10,252 nt of DNA from an uncultured Flammeovirgaceae bacterium (lineage in GTDB: Bacteria > Bacteroidota > Bacteroidia > Cytophagales > Cyclobacteriaceae), in contig CAKZPJ010000849.1 of assembly GCA_937138955.1 (NCBI GenBank), forward strand, positions 1-10,252. The letters are read 5' to 3'. Made by a program: the position numbers and the translations under genes. Under the pieces are notes generated by a model. It was not told the origin of the DNA. It did no database searches and saw only the letters and a list, made by a program, of their open reading frames with translations. Below are positions 1 to 6,479 of the stretch, piece by piece. Numbering within the stretch: position 1 is the first letter of the stretch; each line of letters starts with the position of its first letter.

Positions 1-595
1 GGCGAATGTAGTAGGCATTGATCAGTCGGAAGAAATGATCCAGCAGGCGCAACAGCAGTACCCCGCCCTTTCGTTTCAGGTGCAAGATGCAACGCAACTT
101 AATAATTTGCCCCAGTTCGATGCTGTCTTTTCTAACGCTACATTGCACTGGATACTAGATGCACCAGCAGTACTGAAGAAGATCTATCAGCACTTAAAAC
201 TGGGTGGTCGATTTGTGGCTGAGTTGGGTGGTAAAGGTAATATTGCCCAGATTATTACTGCTCTTAACCAACAGCGAATGAAGCTAGGTTACTCTTCTAT
301 TAACAGTAGTGAGCAGTGGTTTTTTCCGTCGGTAGGAGAGTACAGCAGTTTTTTAGAATCAGCAGGTTTTGAGGTTCGGCAAGTTTCTTACTTTCACCGC
401 GACACTCCTTTAGCCGAAGATGGGATTAAAATTTGGATAAGAATGTTTGCAGAACGTTGGCTAAGAGATGTTGAATCTGAACATTGGGATGCACTGTTAG
501 CAGCAACACAAGAGTCGCTCCTCTCAACATTATGGCGCGAAGAAAATTGGTATGCTGATTACAAGCGCTTAAGAGTTTTAGCAGTAAAGGTTTGA
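1..595 (+). CDS. Class I SAM-dependent methyltransferase (5'-truncated)
   Basis: The reading frame is open from base 2 at the left edge, so the N-terminus, including the first glycine-rich SAM loop, lies outside the window; about 197 C-terminal residues are present. The first visible residues, ANVVGIDQSEEMI, match the end of the second strand of a Rossmann-like methyltransferase, with the acidic Asp that binds the ribose of SAM. Next come QDATQL (adenine-contact region), FDAVFSNATLHWI (motif II/strand 4) and LKLGGRFVAELGG (post-motif III loop). The NATLHW segment and the helical C-terminus resemble trans-aconitate methyltransferase-like Methyltransf_11/25 proteins. The substrate cannot be read from the sequence. 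The ATG at 35 is internal to this fold and is not the true start. The stop is only 3 bp before ilvA, so the two genes are probably co-transcribed, although no shared pathway is evident. Confidence 0.88.
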   Translation, partial: ANVVGIDQSEEMIQQAQQQYPALSFQVQDATQLNNLPQFDAVFSNATLHWILDAPAVLKKIYQHLKLGGRFVAELGGKGNIAQIITALNQQRMKLGYSSINSSEQWFFPSVGEYSSFLESAGFEVRQVSYFHRDTPLAEDGIKIWIRMFAERWLRDVESEHWDALLAATQESLLSTLWREENWYADYKRLRVLAVKV

Positions 596-598
596 AGA

Positions 599-1864
599 AT
601 GAATATGACAGTGCAAAAGACAATGGTTCCGGTTGAGGATATTATTAATGCGGCGCGCAGACTAAAAGGTATTGTCCAGCATACGCCATTTATGCTCAGT
701 TTAAATCTTTCGGAGCAATATAACGCTCAAATTCACCTCAAACGAGAGGATTTGCAAGTAGTACGTTCCTACAAAATTCGGGGAGCATATAATAAAATCG
801 CCAGCCTGTCTCGCCAAACTATGGCCAACGGGGTGGTTTGCGCTAGCGCGGGCAATCATGCCCAAGGGGTAGCTTACGCCTGTCAACGATTGGGTATTCA
901 CGGCTATATCTATATGCCTAGCCCAACTCCTAAACAGAAAGTGAAACAGGTAAAAATGTTTGGGAAAGACGCAGTAGAAATTATTCTGGTCGGCGATACT
1001 TTTGATAATGCCTGCGCTGAAGCACTAAAATTTAGTGAGCAGCAAAAAGCCCCCTTCATTCCGCCCTTCGATGATAAAAAAGTGATTGAAGGGCAAGGCA
1101 CCGTTGGCTATGAGATATTGCTAGACTCTCATGAGCCAATTGACTATCTGTTCTTGCCGATCGGTGGTGGAGGACTATCAGCTGGAGTAGGTAGCTACTT
1201 TAAACAGATTAGTCCGGCTACAAAAATTATCGGAATTGAGCCTCAGGGCGCTCCCGCCATGAAAACGTCATTTGACGAGGGAAAGCTAGTGACGTTGCCA
1301 AAGATTAATAAGTTTGTGGATGGGGCAGCGGTTCAGCGAGTCGGTGAGTTAACTTTTTCTATTTGTAAAGAAGTGTTGGACGAAGTGGCACTAGTGCCCG
1401 AGGGTCAGGTCTGCGATACAATTTTAAAGCTTTATAATGAAGAAGCGATTGTGGTGGAGCCAGCCGGAGCTTTATCAGTAGGAGTGTTAGAGCAATATCG
1501 TGAAGAGATTAAAGGGAAAAATGTGGTCTGCATTGTTAGTGGTGGAAATAATGACATCACCCGGATGGAGGAAATCAAAGAGCAGGCTCTGCTATTTAGA
1601 GGTTTAAAGCACTACTTTATCATCCAGTTCCCGCAGCGAGCGGGTGCGCTCAAGGAGTTTGTAGCCGATGTAATGGGGCCGAATGACGACATCTCTCACT
1701 TTGAATATACCAAGAAAACCAGCCGAGAGAAAGGCCCGGCTCTAGTAGGGATTGAACTTCAATCGCCCGAAGACTTTGATCCATTACTGAAAAGAATGAA
1801 AGAGAGAGGTATCGCTTACGAACTACTCAACGACAAGTTTGAGTTCTTTAACTTCTTGATTTGA
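599..1864 (+). CDS. ilvA: Threonine ammonia-lyase (threonine dehydratase), biosynthetic, with ACT-like domain
   Basis: This cytoplasmic PLP enzyme deaminates L-threonine to 2-oxobutanoate and ammonia, the committed step to isoleucine. The 421-residue product fits the short IlvA form, about 420 residues as in Bacillus. The catalytic fold-type II domain covers roughly residues 10-320. The PLP lysine is K59 in RSYKIRGAYN, SAGNHAQG at 83-90 binds substrate, and GGGG at 189-192 holds the PLP phosphate. A single ACT-like regulatory domain begins near residue 334 (HYFIIQFPQRAGAL) and ends in FEFFNFLI, so isoleucine feedback inhibition is expected from the family. A second in-frame ATG (605) lies two codons downstream; I chose 599 only because it comes first. 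The gene starts 3 bp after the methyltransferase stop. No other ilv or leu gene is in the window. Confidence 0.95.
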   Translation: MNMTVQKTMVPVEDIINAARRLKGIVQHTPFMLSLNLSEQYNAQIHLKREDLQVVRSYKIRGAYNKIASLSRQTMANGVVCASAGNHAQGVAYACQRLGIHGYIYMPSPTPKQKVKQVKMFGKDAVEIILVGDTFDNACAEALKFSEQQKAPFIPPFDDKKVIEGQGTVGYEILLDSHEPIDYLFLPIGGGGLSAGVGSYFKQISPATKIIGIEPQGAPAMKTSFDEGKLVTLPKINKFVDGAAVQRVGELTFSICKEVLDEVALVPEGQVCDTILKLYNEEAIVVEPAGALSVGVLEQYREEIKGKNVVCIVSGGNNDITRMEEIKEQALLFRGLKHYFIIQFPQRAGALKEFVADVMGPNDDISHFEYTKKTSREKGPALVGIELQSPEDFDPLLKRMKERGIAYELLNDKFEFFNFLI

Positions 1865-1951
1865 GATCAATAGCCAGGGGTGGGGAACTTGGTGCAAGAT
1901 AATTGTCAAGAATTAGATTCTATTCGACTGATATCTCTAATACTAGAAAAC

Positions 1952-1981
1952 AAAAAAAGCCCCACAATTGCTTGCGGGGCT
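1952..1981 (-). terminator. Rho-independent terminator of the minus-strand secreted-protein gene
   Basis: The arms GCCCC (1959-1963) and GGGGC (1976-1980) form a stem that extends inward through an A-C mismatch and CAA/TTG pairs to a TTGC loop, with an outer A-T pair (1958/1981). On the plus strand the stem is preceded by seven A residues (1952-1958), so a minus-strand transcript ends in a GC-rich hairpin followed by a U-run. It sits about 35 bp past the stop of the gene ending at 2016. Reading plus-ward from ilvA there is no T-tract after the stem, so it should work in one direction only. I see no clear terminator for ilvA in 1865-1951. Confidence 0.85.
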
Positions 1982-2015
1982 AGAGGCGTATAGTGTAGTA
2001 GTTTTTACTTTTTTA

Positions 2016-2474
2016 TTATTGACCAGCCGAAACGCTAGCTTCTTCTTTAGCAGCGTGCATCGCTTGCACAATGCTGCTGTAGCGCTGCTTAATTTCACTA
2101 TCATTAGCTACAGCCTTTTTCACTTTCGAGTAAGACTTAGCACCTAATACTCGCTTAATCATAGTCTTGTAAGCTTCAGTAAATTCTGAAGTTCGCTTAC
2201 TCTTCATGCTATTAACGGCATCAATAAAAGTCTTCTCGGCATCGTTTGCGGGAGTTTCACCACCAGCTAATGCATTATACCGATTCTTGATAGCAGAGTC
2301 TTGAGATTCAACATAAGTAGTTACTTGACCTGACAGCTCTGATTGAAACAAATCTAGTGTTTCCTGTACGACTGCATACTTATAAAGTTCATCATTAGTT
2401 ATTTCATCCTGGGCAAACACAGGCTTGGCTAACAACGCACATAGGAAGAAAGATGCTAAAAATAATTTTTTCAT
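2016..2474 (-). CDS. Secreted protein of unknown function with an internal DSxIKxRY repeat
   Basis: The product has 152 residues. Residues 1-21 (MKK, then a Leu/Phe/Ala-rich core ending in VFA before QDE) form a typical Sec signal peptide for signal peptidase I. There is no lipobox cysteine, so the mature form of about 131 residues is probably periplasmic or exported. The mature part is charged, largely helical and lacks cysteines. Two segments resemble each other: residues 51-69, containing QDSAIKNRYNAL, and 118-135, containing NDSEIKQRYSSI, which suggests an internal duplication of a helical unit. I do not recognise a named family. The gene stands alone, pointing away from miaB, with a strong terminator behind it (1952-1981). 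The Lys-rich n-region directly after the ATG supports the chosen start. Confidence 0.82.
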   Translation of the reverse strand: MKKLFLASFFLCALLAKPVFAQDEITNDELYKYAVVQETLDLFQSELSGQVTTYVESQDSAIKNRYNALAGGETPANDAEKTFIDAVNSMKSKRTSEFTEAYKTMIKRVLGAKSYSKVKKAVANDSEIKQRYSSIVQAMHAAKEEASVSAGQ

Positions 2475-2491
2475 TTCAGTAGAAATTTAGA

Positions 2492-2499
2492 TAAACGTA
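2492..2499 (-). promoter_or_regulatory. Possible -7 element for the secreted-protein gene
   Basis: Read on the minus strand this is TACGTTTA, seven of eight matches to the Bacteroidota -7 consensus TAnnTTTG, placed 17 bp before the ATG at 2474. No TTG lies at the expected distance of about 20 bp upstream; the nearest is about 30 bp away. The call therefore rests on one half-site in AT-rich DNA and is weak. Confidence 0.25.
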
Positions 2500-2770
2500 T
2501 AGTTATTCTGATAATAAAAGTGATTTAAACAAGAAAGAACGGGGAAATAAGGCAGACTTGCAAGTTTTTCAGCAAATAAATTCACAAAACGCCTATTTCT
2601 ATTCTCTTTCTAACAGAAAAAGCGTTACATAATAGGCTAATTACAATTAAACCCTACAATTATATAAGAAATTGCATTGTTATAAAAGTACGAAAGATGT
2701 AATAAATAACCATGAACCATAGTTTAATTTTACCGAAGACGACTAGATGTTAGTATTTAGATCAAATACC

Positions 2771-2802
2771 CTGACATTATGTCATTATTGTCAGTAGTTT
2801 TT
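2771..2802 (+). promoter_or_regulatory. Candidate operator dyad overlapping a promoter-like sequence upstream of miaB
   Basis: CTGACA (2771-2776) and TGTCAG (2789-2794) form a perfect 6-bp inverted pair, and a tighter dyad TGACAT-T-ATGTCA occupies 2772-2784. Three TGACA/TGTCA half-sites are thus packed into 24 bp. Immediately after them is TAGTTTTT (2795-2802), seven of eight matches to the -7 consensus TAnnTTTG, which would start RNA about 40 bp before the miaB ATG. If that promoter is real, the dyad occupies the -33 to -8 interval, where a bound protein would block or direct polymerase. No TTG is found at -33. The dyad is visible directly; its role is inferred. Confidence 0.35.
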
Positions 2803-2846
2803 CTAACTTTACAGTCTTGTGTTAATCTAAAGATTATCAAATAAGT

Positions 2847-4313
2847 ATGAATCAGATTATTGAGGGATTAGATATTCTTACCCCAGAAGTAAAGCAGGAA
2901 GATCAGTGCGCGGTAAAAACTACTATTGAACAGGATACTGGAAAACAGCGAAAGTTATACGTAGAAAGTTACGGTTGTCAAATGAATTTCTCTGATAGTG
3001 AGATTGTGACATCTATCATGCAGCAGCATGGCTTTGATACCACTGATATTTTTGAAAAAGCGGATGTTATTTTCTTAAACACCTGCTCTATTCGCGATAA
3101 AGCCGAGCAAACTGTGCGAAAGCGATTGAAGCAATTCAATGCGTTAAAAGAAGAAAAACCATCACTGCTGGTTGGAGTGCTGGGCTGCATGGCGGAACGG
3201 CTTAAAAGTCAACTACTGGAAGAAGAGCAAATTGTGGATCTGGTAGCAGGGCCGGATGCTTACCGCGATTTACCTAATTTAGTAAAGCAGGTTGACGATG
3301 GTTCTAAATCAGTAAATACCTTTTTATCTCGGGAAGAAACCTATGCTGACATCAATCCGGTTCGGTTAAATTCTAATGGAGTAACCGCTTTTGTGTCTAT
3401 CATGCGAGGCTGTGATAATATGTGTTCGTTTTGCGTAGTGCCTTTCACTCGGGGGCGAGAGCGAAGCCGCGATCCGCACTCTATTGTCCGCGAAGCCCAG
3501 GATTTATTTGGTAAAGGTTATCGAGAAGTGACCCTGCTTGGTCAGAATGTAGATTCCTATAAATGGTCGGATAATACCGAGCTGAAGGGAAAAGCGCAGA
3601 TCGAGCGAGCCGGAGAATCTGATATAGTTACCTTTGCTAATCTACTGGAAATGGTAGCTCAGGTGCATCCTGATTTACGAATTCGATTCTCTACGTCTCA
3701 TCCAAAAGATATTACTGACGAGGTGCTTCATACGATGAAGCAATACGATAATATCTGTAAGTATATTCATCTACCCGCGCAAAGTGGTAGTAGCCGAGTG
3801 CTGGAATTAATGAATCGTACTTACTCTCGTGAGTGGTACTTAGATCGGGTAGATGCAATTCGGCGAATATTAGGCGAGGATTGTGGCATTTCTTCCGATA
3901 TGATCGCGGGCTTCTGTGCGGAAACCGAAGAAGAACACCAGGAAACGCTTACGCTGATGGACTACGTACGCTACGATTTCTCGTATATGTTCTACTATTC
4001 CGAACGCCCCGGCACCTTAGCCGCTCGGAAATACGAAGACGATATTCCGCTGGAAGTAAAGAAGCGACGGTTGCGAGAGATTATTGAAAAGCAACAGGCC
4101 ATTTCCTTGCAGCGCAATCAACGCGATGTAGGTAAAACGTTTAAGGTATTAGTAGAAGGCTTCTCCAAGCGTTCTGATGAAGATTTGCAGGGTAGAAACA
4201 GCGCCAATAAAGTAATTGTATTTCCAAAGAAGCATTACCAGAAGGGTGAATACGTACAAGTACGAGTGCATAATTGCACCGCTGCTACACTTTTAGGGGA
4301 AGCTATAGATTAG
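2847..4313 (+). CDS. miaB: tRNA-2-methylthio-N6-dimethylallyladenosine synthase MiaB
   Basis: This radical-SAM methylthiotransferase converts i6A37 to ms2i6A37 in tRNAs that read UNN codons. The N-terminal UPF0004 domain (about residues 36-150) has the three cysteines that hold the auxiliary 4Fe-4S cluster: C44 in [13 protein letters not shown]80 in NTCSIRDKA and C114 in LGCMAER. The radical-SAM core begins near residue 180 with CxxxCxxC at C189, C193 and C196, followed by [10 protein letters not shown]. The [16 protein letters not shown] and DMIAGFC segments are typical of the family. A TRAM RNA-binding domain closes the protein (about 425-487). At 488 residues it is slightly longer than the usual 440-480, because of a variable N-terminal extension of about 35 residues. 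It appears to be the first gene of the miaB-secG run, ending 15 bp before the sigma-54 activator. Confidence 0.96.
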   Translation: MNQIIEGLDILTPEVKQEDQCAVKTTIEQDTGKQRKLYVESYGCQMNFSDSEIVTSIMQQHGFDTTDIFEKADVIFLNTCSIRDKAEQTVRKRLKQFNALKEEKPSLLVGVLGCMAERLKSQLLEEEQIVDLVAGPDAYRDLPNLVKQVDDGSKSVNTFLSREETYADINPVRLNSNGVTAFVSIMRGCDNMCSFCVVPFTRGRERSRDPHSIVREAQDLFGKGYREVTLLGQNVDSYKWSDNTELKGKAQIERAGESDIVTFANLLEMVAQVHPDLRIRFSTSHPKDITDEVLHTMKQYDNICKYIHLPAQSGSSRVLELMNRTYSREWYLDRVDAIRRILGEDCGISSDMIAGFCAETEEEHQETLTLMDYVRYDFSYMFYYSERPGTLAARKYEDDIPLEVKKRRLREIIEKQQAISLQRNQRDVGKTFKVLVEGFSKRSDEDLQGRNSANKVIVFPKKHYQKGEYVQVRVHNCTAATLLGEAID

Positions 4314-4328
4314 ACAGTAGATCATTTT

Positions 4329-5669
4329 ATGTTAGATCAATCCGAACTTAGAGCCATTAAACAGCGATTTGGGATTATTGGTAATTCCCAACGGCTGAAC
4401 TATGCCCTGACGGTAGCGGCGCAGGTGGCTCCCACCGATATGACCGTGCTTATTACCGGCGAAAGCGGTAGTGGTAAAGAATCGTTTTCAAAAATTATTC
4501 ATCAACTCAGTATCCGTAAACACGGGCAGTTTATTGCTATTAACTGCGGAGCTATTCCCGAAGGAACCATCGATTCCGAACTATTTGGGCACGAAAAAGG
4601 GGCTTTTACCGGTGCTCTGGATGCTCGCAAAGGTTACTTTGAGGTAACTAACGGTGGCACCATCTTTCTCGATGAAATCGGGGAAATGCCATTAGGGACC
4701 CAGTCGCGCTTGTTGCGGGTGTTGGAGTACGGTGAGTTCATTCGGGTGGGATCATCCAAGGTGCAGAAAACCGACGTGCGGATTGTTGCTGCTACTAATG
4801 TGAATCTACTGGAGGCGGTGCAAAAAGGTAAATTTCGGGAAGATTTATATTATCGGCTTAATTCTGTTCCGATTTATGTGCCTCCATTGCGGGAACGGGG
4901 TGACGATATTGCATTATTGTTCCGTAAGTTTGCTACCGATTTTGCCGAGCGTAACCGTACCAAGCCTATTCAACTCCAGCCCGATGCTAAAGCCGTGCTG
5001 CTGGAGTATCGTTTTCCGGGTAATATTCGGGAACTTAAAAATTTTGTAGAGCGAATGTCGCTGTTGACTGAAGAGCGGGAAATTGATGCAAATATCCTTC
5101 GGCAATTTTTGCCACCTACCCAATCTTCGTTACCCGCCCTTTATCGGCAAGAGTCAGGACGAGAAAACTTTAGCGAGCGAGACTTACTGTACAAAGTGCT
5201 GTTTGAAATGCGGCACGACCTTACCGAGCTAAAGAAGCTAGTGTTGCGCATGTTACAAGACGAAAACTTTGACTCTCGCGTTATAAGAGAACATCAAGAT
5301 TTGTTTAATGGTGTGCATAGCGACTTGCGAGGAGCTGAAAAATATCCAGGGTTCGGTAATCAGCCAGTTACTACTGACCAATTTAAACGAGAGTTTGAAG
5401 ATTCAGTAGCTCCAAGCCTGCTGATTAAGAACGGTACCAAAAGTAAAAGCAAAAGCGAAGAGTCGGTAGTAGACTATTCTAATATAGAAGATATTTCACC
5501 GGAAGCGGAGGAAGAAGATGATCTTTCGTTGGAAAACAAGGAGCGAGAAATGATTAGGAAGGCCCTAAAGCGGCACGGGCAAAAGCGAAAGTACGCGGCT
5601 CAAGATCTGGGAATTTCGGAGCGAACGCTCTATCGTAAGATTAAGCAGTATGAAATTGATGAGCAGTAA
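4329..5669 (+). CDS. Sigma-54 dependent transcriptional activator (AAA+ and Fis-type HTH, no receiver domain)
   Basis: The 446-residue bacterial enhancer-binding protein starts almost directly with its AAA+ domain. Walker A is GESGSGKE (44-51, K50); the sigma-54 contact loop GAFTGA is intact at 91-96; Walker B is TIFLDE (111-116). Then come FREDLYYRLN (169-178), PPLRERGDD with arginine-finger residues (185-193) and FPGNIRELKNFVERM (229-243). An acidic, charged linker of about 140 residues (262-400) contains a leucine-rich helix, LYKVLFEMRHDLTELKKLV. The C-terminus (about 402-442) is a Fis-type HTH with DLGISERTLYRKIKQYEI. There is no receiver, PAS or GAF domain, so control must come through a partner protein, its own level, or the linker. 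It lies 15 bp after miaB and runs into lptE. An intact GAFTGA loop implies true sigma-54 dependence. Its targets are unknown; the -24/-12-like site before groES is one local candidate. Confidence 0.93.
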   Translation: MLDQSELRAIKQRFGIIGNSQRLNYALTVAAQVAPTDMTVLITGESGSGKESFSKIIHQLSIRKHGQFIAINCGAIPEGTIDSELFGHEKGAFTGALDARKGYFEVTNGGTIFLDEIGEMPLGTQSRLLRVLEYGEFIRVGSSKVQKTDVRIVAATNVNLLEAVQKGKFREDLYYRLNSVPIYVPPLRERGDDIALLFRKFATDFAERNRTKPIQLQPDAKAVLLEYRFPGNIRELKNFVERMSLLTEEREIDANILRQFLPPTQSSLPALYRQESGRENFSERDLLYKVLFEMRHDLTELKKLVLRMLQDENFDSRVIREHQDLFNGVHSDLRGAEKYPGFGNQPVTTDQFKREFEDSVAPSLLIKNGTKSKSKSEESVVDYSNIEDISPEAEEEDDLSLENKEREMIRKALKRHGQKRKYAAQDLGISERTLYRKIKQYEIDEQ

Positions 5670-5675
5670 AGGGCA

Positions 5676-5839
5676 TAGTCCACAGACTACAGTCCAAAGA
5701 CGACGGTGGAGGGTAGAGAGTAAAAGATTGATGAAGCTGATTGAACGGCTAATCGCTTACCGCCAACCTTTAATTTTTAACCCTCAACCCTTCACTGTTT
5801 ATCATTTTCTGTGGACTATCGACCGTCGATTGTGGACTA
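5676..5839. repeat. Degenerate inverted-repeat element fused to the 5' end of lptE
   Basis: TAGTCCACAG (5676-5685) and CTGTGGACTA (5809-5818) are perfect 10-bp inverted copies 123 bp apart. Each end also carries a further copy of the core: AGTCCA again at 5691-5696 and TGTGGACTA again at 5831-5839. Inside these, a purine-rich GGTGGAGGGTAGAGAG (5705-5720) faces a pyrimidine-rich ACCCTCAACCCTTCAC (about 5779-5794), so the arms pair imperfectly. Strings of GTGGACTATCGAC type look like dispersed intergenic repeats rather than coding sequence. The element covers the end of the activator-lptE junction and the N-terminal codons of the lptE frame. It looks like a small non-autonomous or palindromic repeat, now decayed. 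No transposase or target-site duplication is evident. Confidence 0.55.
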
Positions 5840-6348
5840 ATATAGTAACTCTGGTAATATTCGTTGGCTTCTCTGGCTGTGGGGTGTACACATTTACCGG
5901 AGCTTCTCTCGGGCCAGAAGTAAAAACAATCTCTATTGATAATTTTTACAATGATGCTGGTAATGGTCCGCCCAATATGAGCCAAGTGTTTACCGAAGAA
6001 ATCAGAGATTACTATCAGGCTAACACCAATCTGGCTTTAGTACAGGAAAATGGCGATCTGTTGCTGGAAGGAGCTATTACGCGCTATGAATTTGTTCCCG
6101 TAGCCCCTCGAGCTTCTGGTAGCAATGAAGTAGCTGATGTGGCTGGTTTAGTCCGTTTAAACATTACCGTAACCGCTTCGTATGTAAATACGTACGATGA
6201 TGAGTTTAATTTTGAAAATAAAAGCTTTACCTTTTTCGCTGATTTTAGTTCCGATCGCGACCCTTCTTCAGTAGAAGATGACCTTATTACCGAAATTACC
6301 GATCAAATTATTTTCGATATATTTGCGGCAACAGTTGCTAATTGGTAA
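5731..6348 (+). CDS. lptE: LPS assembly lipoprotein LptE (start uncertain)
   Basis: LptE is the outer-membrane lipoprotein that plugs the LptD barrel and helps place LPS in the outer leaflet. With the start used here the product has 205 residues. A hydrophobic stretch (NIVTLVIFVGFSG) leads to the lipobox cysteine encoded at 5878-5880, followed by GVYTFTGASLGPEVKTISI, the hallmark N-terminus of Bacteroidota LptE. The mature part from that Cys is 156 residues, a normal size, and carries the expected LLLEGAITRYEFVP and RLNITVTASY strands. The start is unclear: in-frame ATGs exist at 5650 (overlapping the activator by 20 bp) and 5731, but both leave an unusually long n-region of 49-76 residues before the Cys. 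That extra sequence is the repeat at 5676-5839. I used 5731 as the ATG nearest the lipobox; a TTG at 5828 or CTG at 5809 would give a normal signal peptide. Confidence 0.85.
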   Translation: MKLIERLIAYRQPLIFNPQPFTVYHFLWTIDRRLWTNIVTLVIFVGFSGCGVYTFTGASLGPEVKTISIDNFYNDAGNGPPNMSQVFTEEIRDYYQANTNLALVQENGDLLLEGAITRYEFVPVAPRASGSNEVADVAGLVRLNITVTASYVNTYDDEFNFENKSFTFFADFSSDRDPSSVEDDLITEITDQIIFDIFAATVANW

Positions 6349-6479
6349 AATCAATATAAAAGTAAAGTGGCTCAATTGTTAAATGGTTAATAGTTTATTA
6401 CTATTAATTTTCAATTGCGCCCGACGCTCGGTTCATTGCTAACCGTTCATTGTATATTATTTTGTAGCTAACCACCATT
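6349..6479. repeat. Spacer with AT-rich imperfect palindrome and short direct repeats
   Basis: The lptE-TPR spacer is made of simple repetitive motifs. CAATTG at 6373-6378 and 6412-6417 bound an imperfect palindrome whose core is TTAATAG (6387-6393) and CTATTAA (6401-6407) with a 7-nt loop. GTTCATTG then occurs twice (6431-6438 and 6445-6452) with a 14-bp period. A hairpin could form in RNA, but the stem is AT-rich and lacks a T-tract, so I do not call a terminator. I see no clear internal promoter. Confidence 0.5.

Larger units (their letters stand above)
2475..2846. other. 372-bp divergent intergenic region
   Basis: This AT-rich spacer separates the divergent secreted-protein gene and miaB. 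I find no convincing ORF or structured RNA in it. What can be seen is a possible -7 element for the minus-strand gene, a 7-bp inverted pair GCCTATT (2591-2597)/AATAGGC (2631-2637) with a 33-nt loop that may be chance, and the TGACA/TGTCA dyad and promoter-like sequence next to miaB, listed separately. Confidence 0.6.

Noticed and set aside
426..623. 65-codon minus-strand ORF across the methyltransferase-ilvA junction
   Set aside because: Opposite-strand shadow of well-supported coding sequence, with no promoter or family features.
1865..1951. Terminator for ilvA, such as AGAAT-TAG-ATTCT near 1910
   Set aside because: The 5-bp AT-rich stem with a 3-nt loop is too weak and has no T-tract.
2591..2637. 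GCCTATT/AATAGGC hairpin in the miaB upstream spacer as a structured RNA or riboswitch
   Set aside because: A 7-bp stem with a 33-nt loop in AT-rich DNA is easily chance, and no further conserved-looking helices surround it.
3833..4087. 84-codon plus-strand ORF inside miaB
   Set aside because: Arg-rich out-of-frame shadow of the radical-SAM region of miaB.
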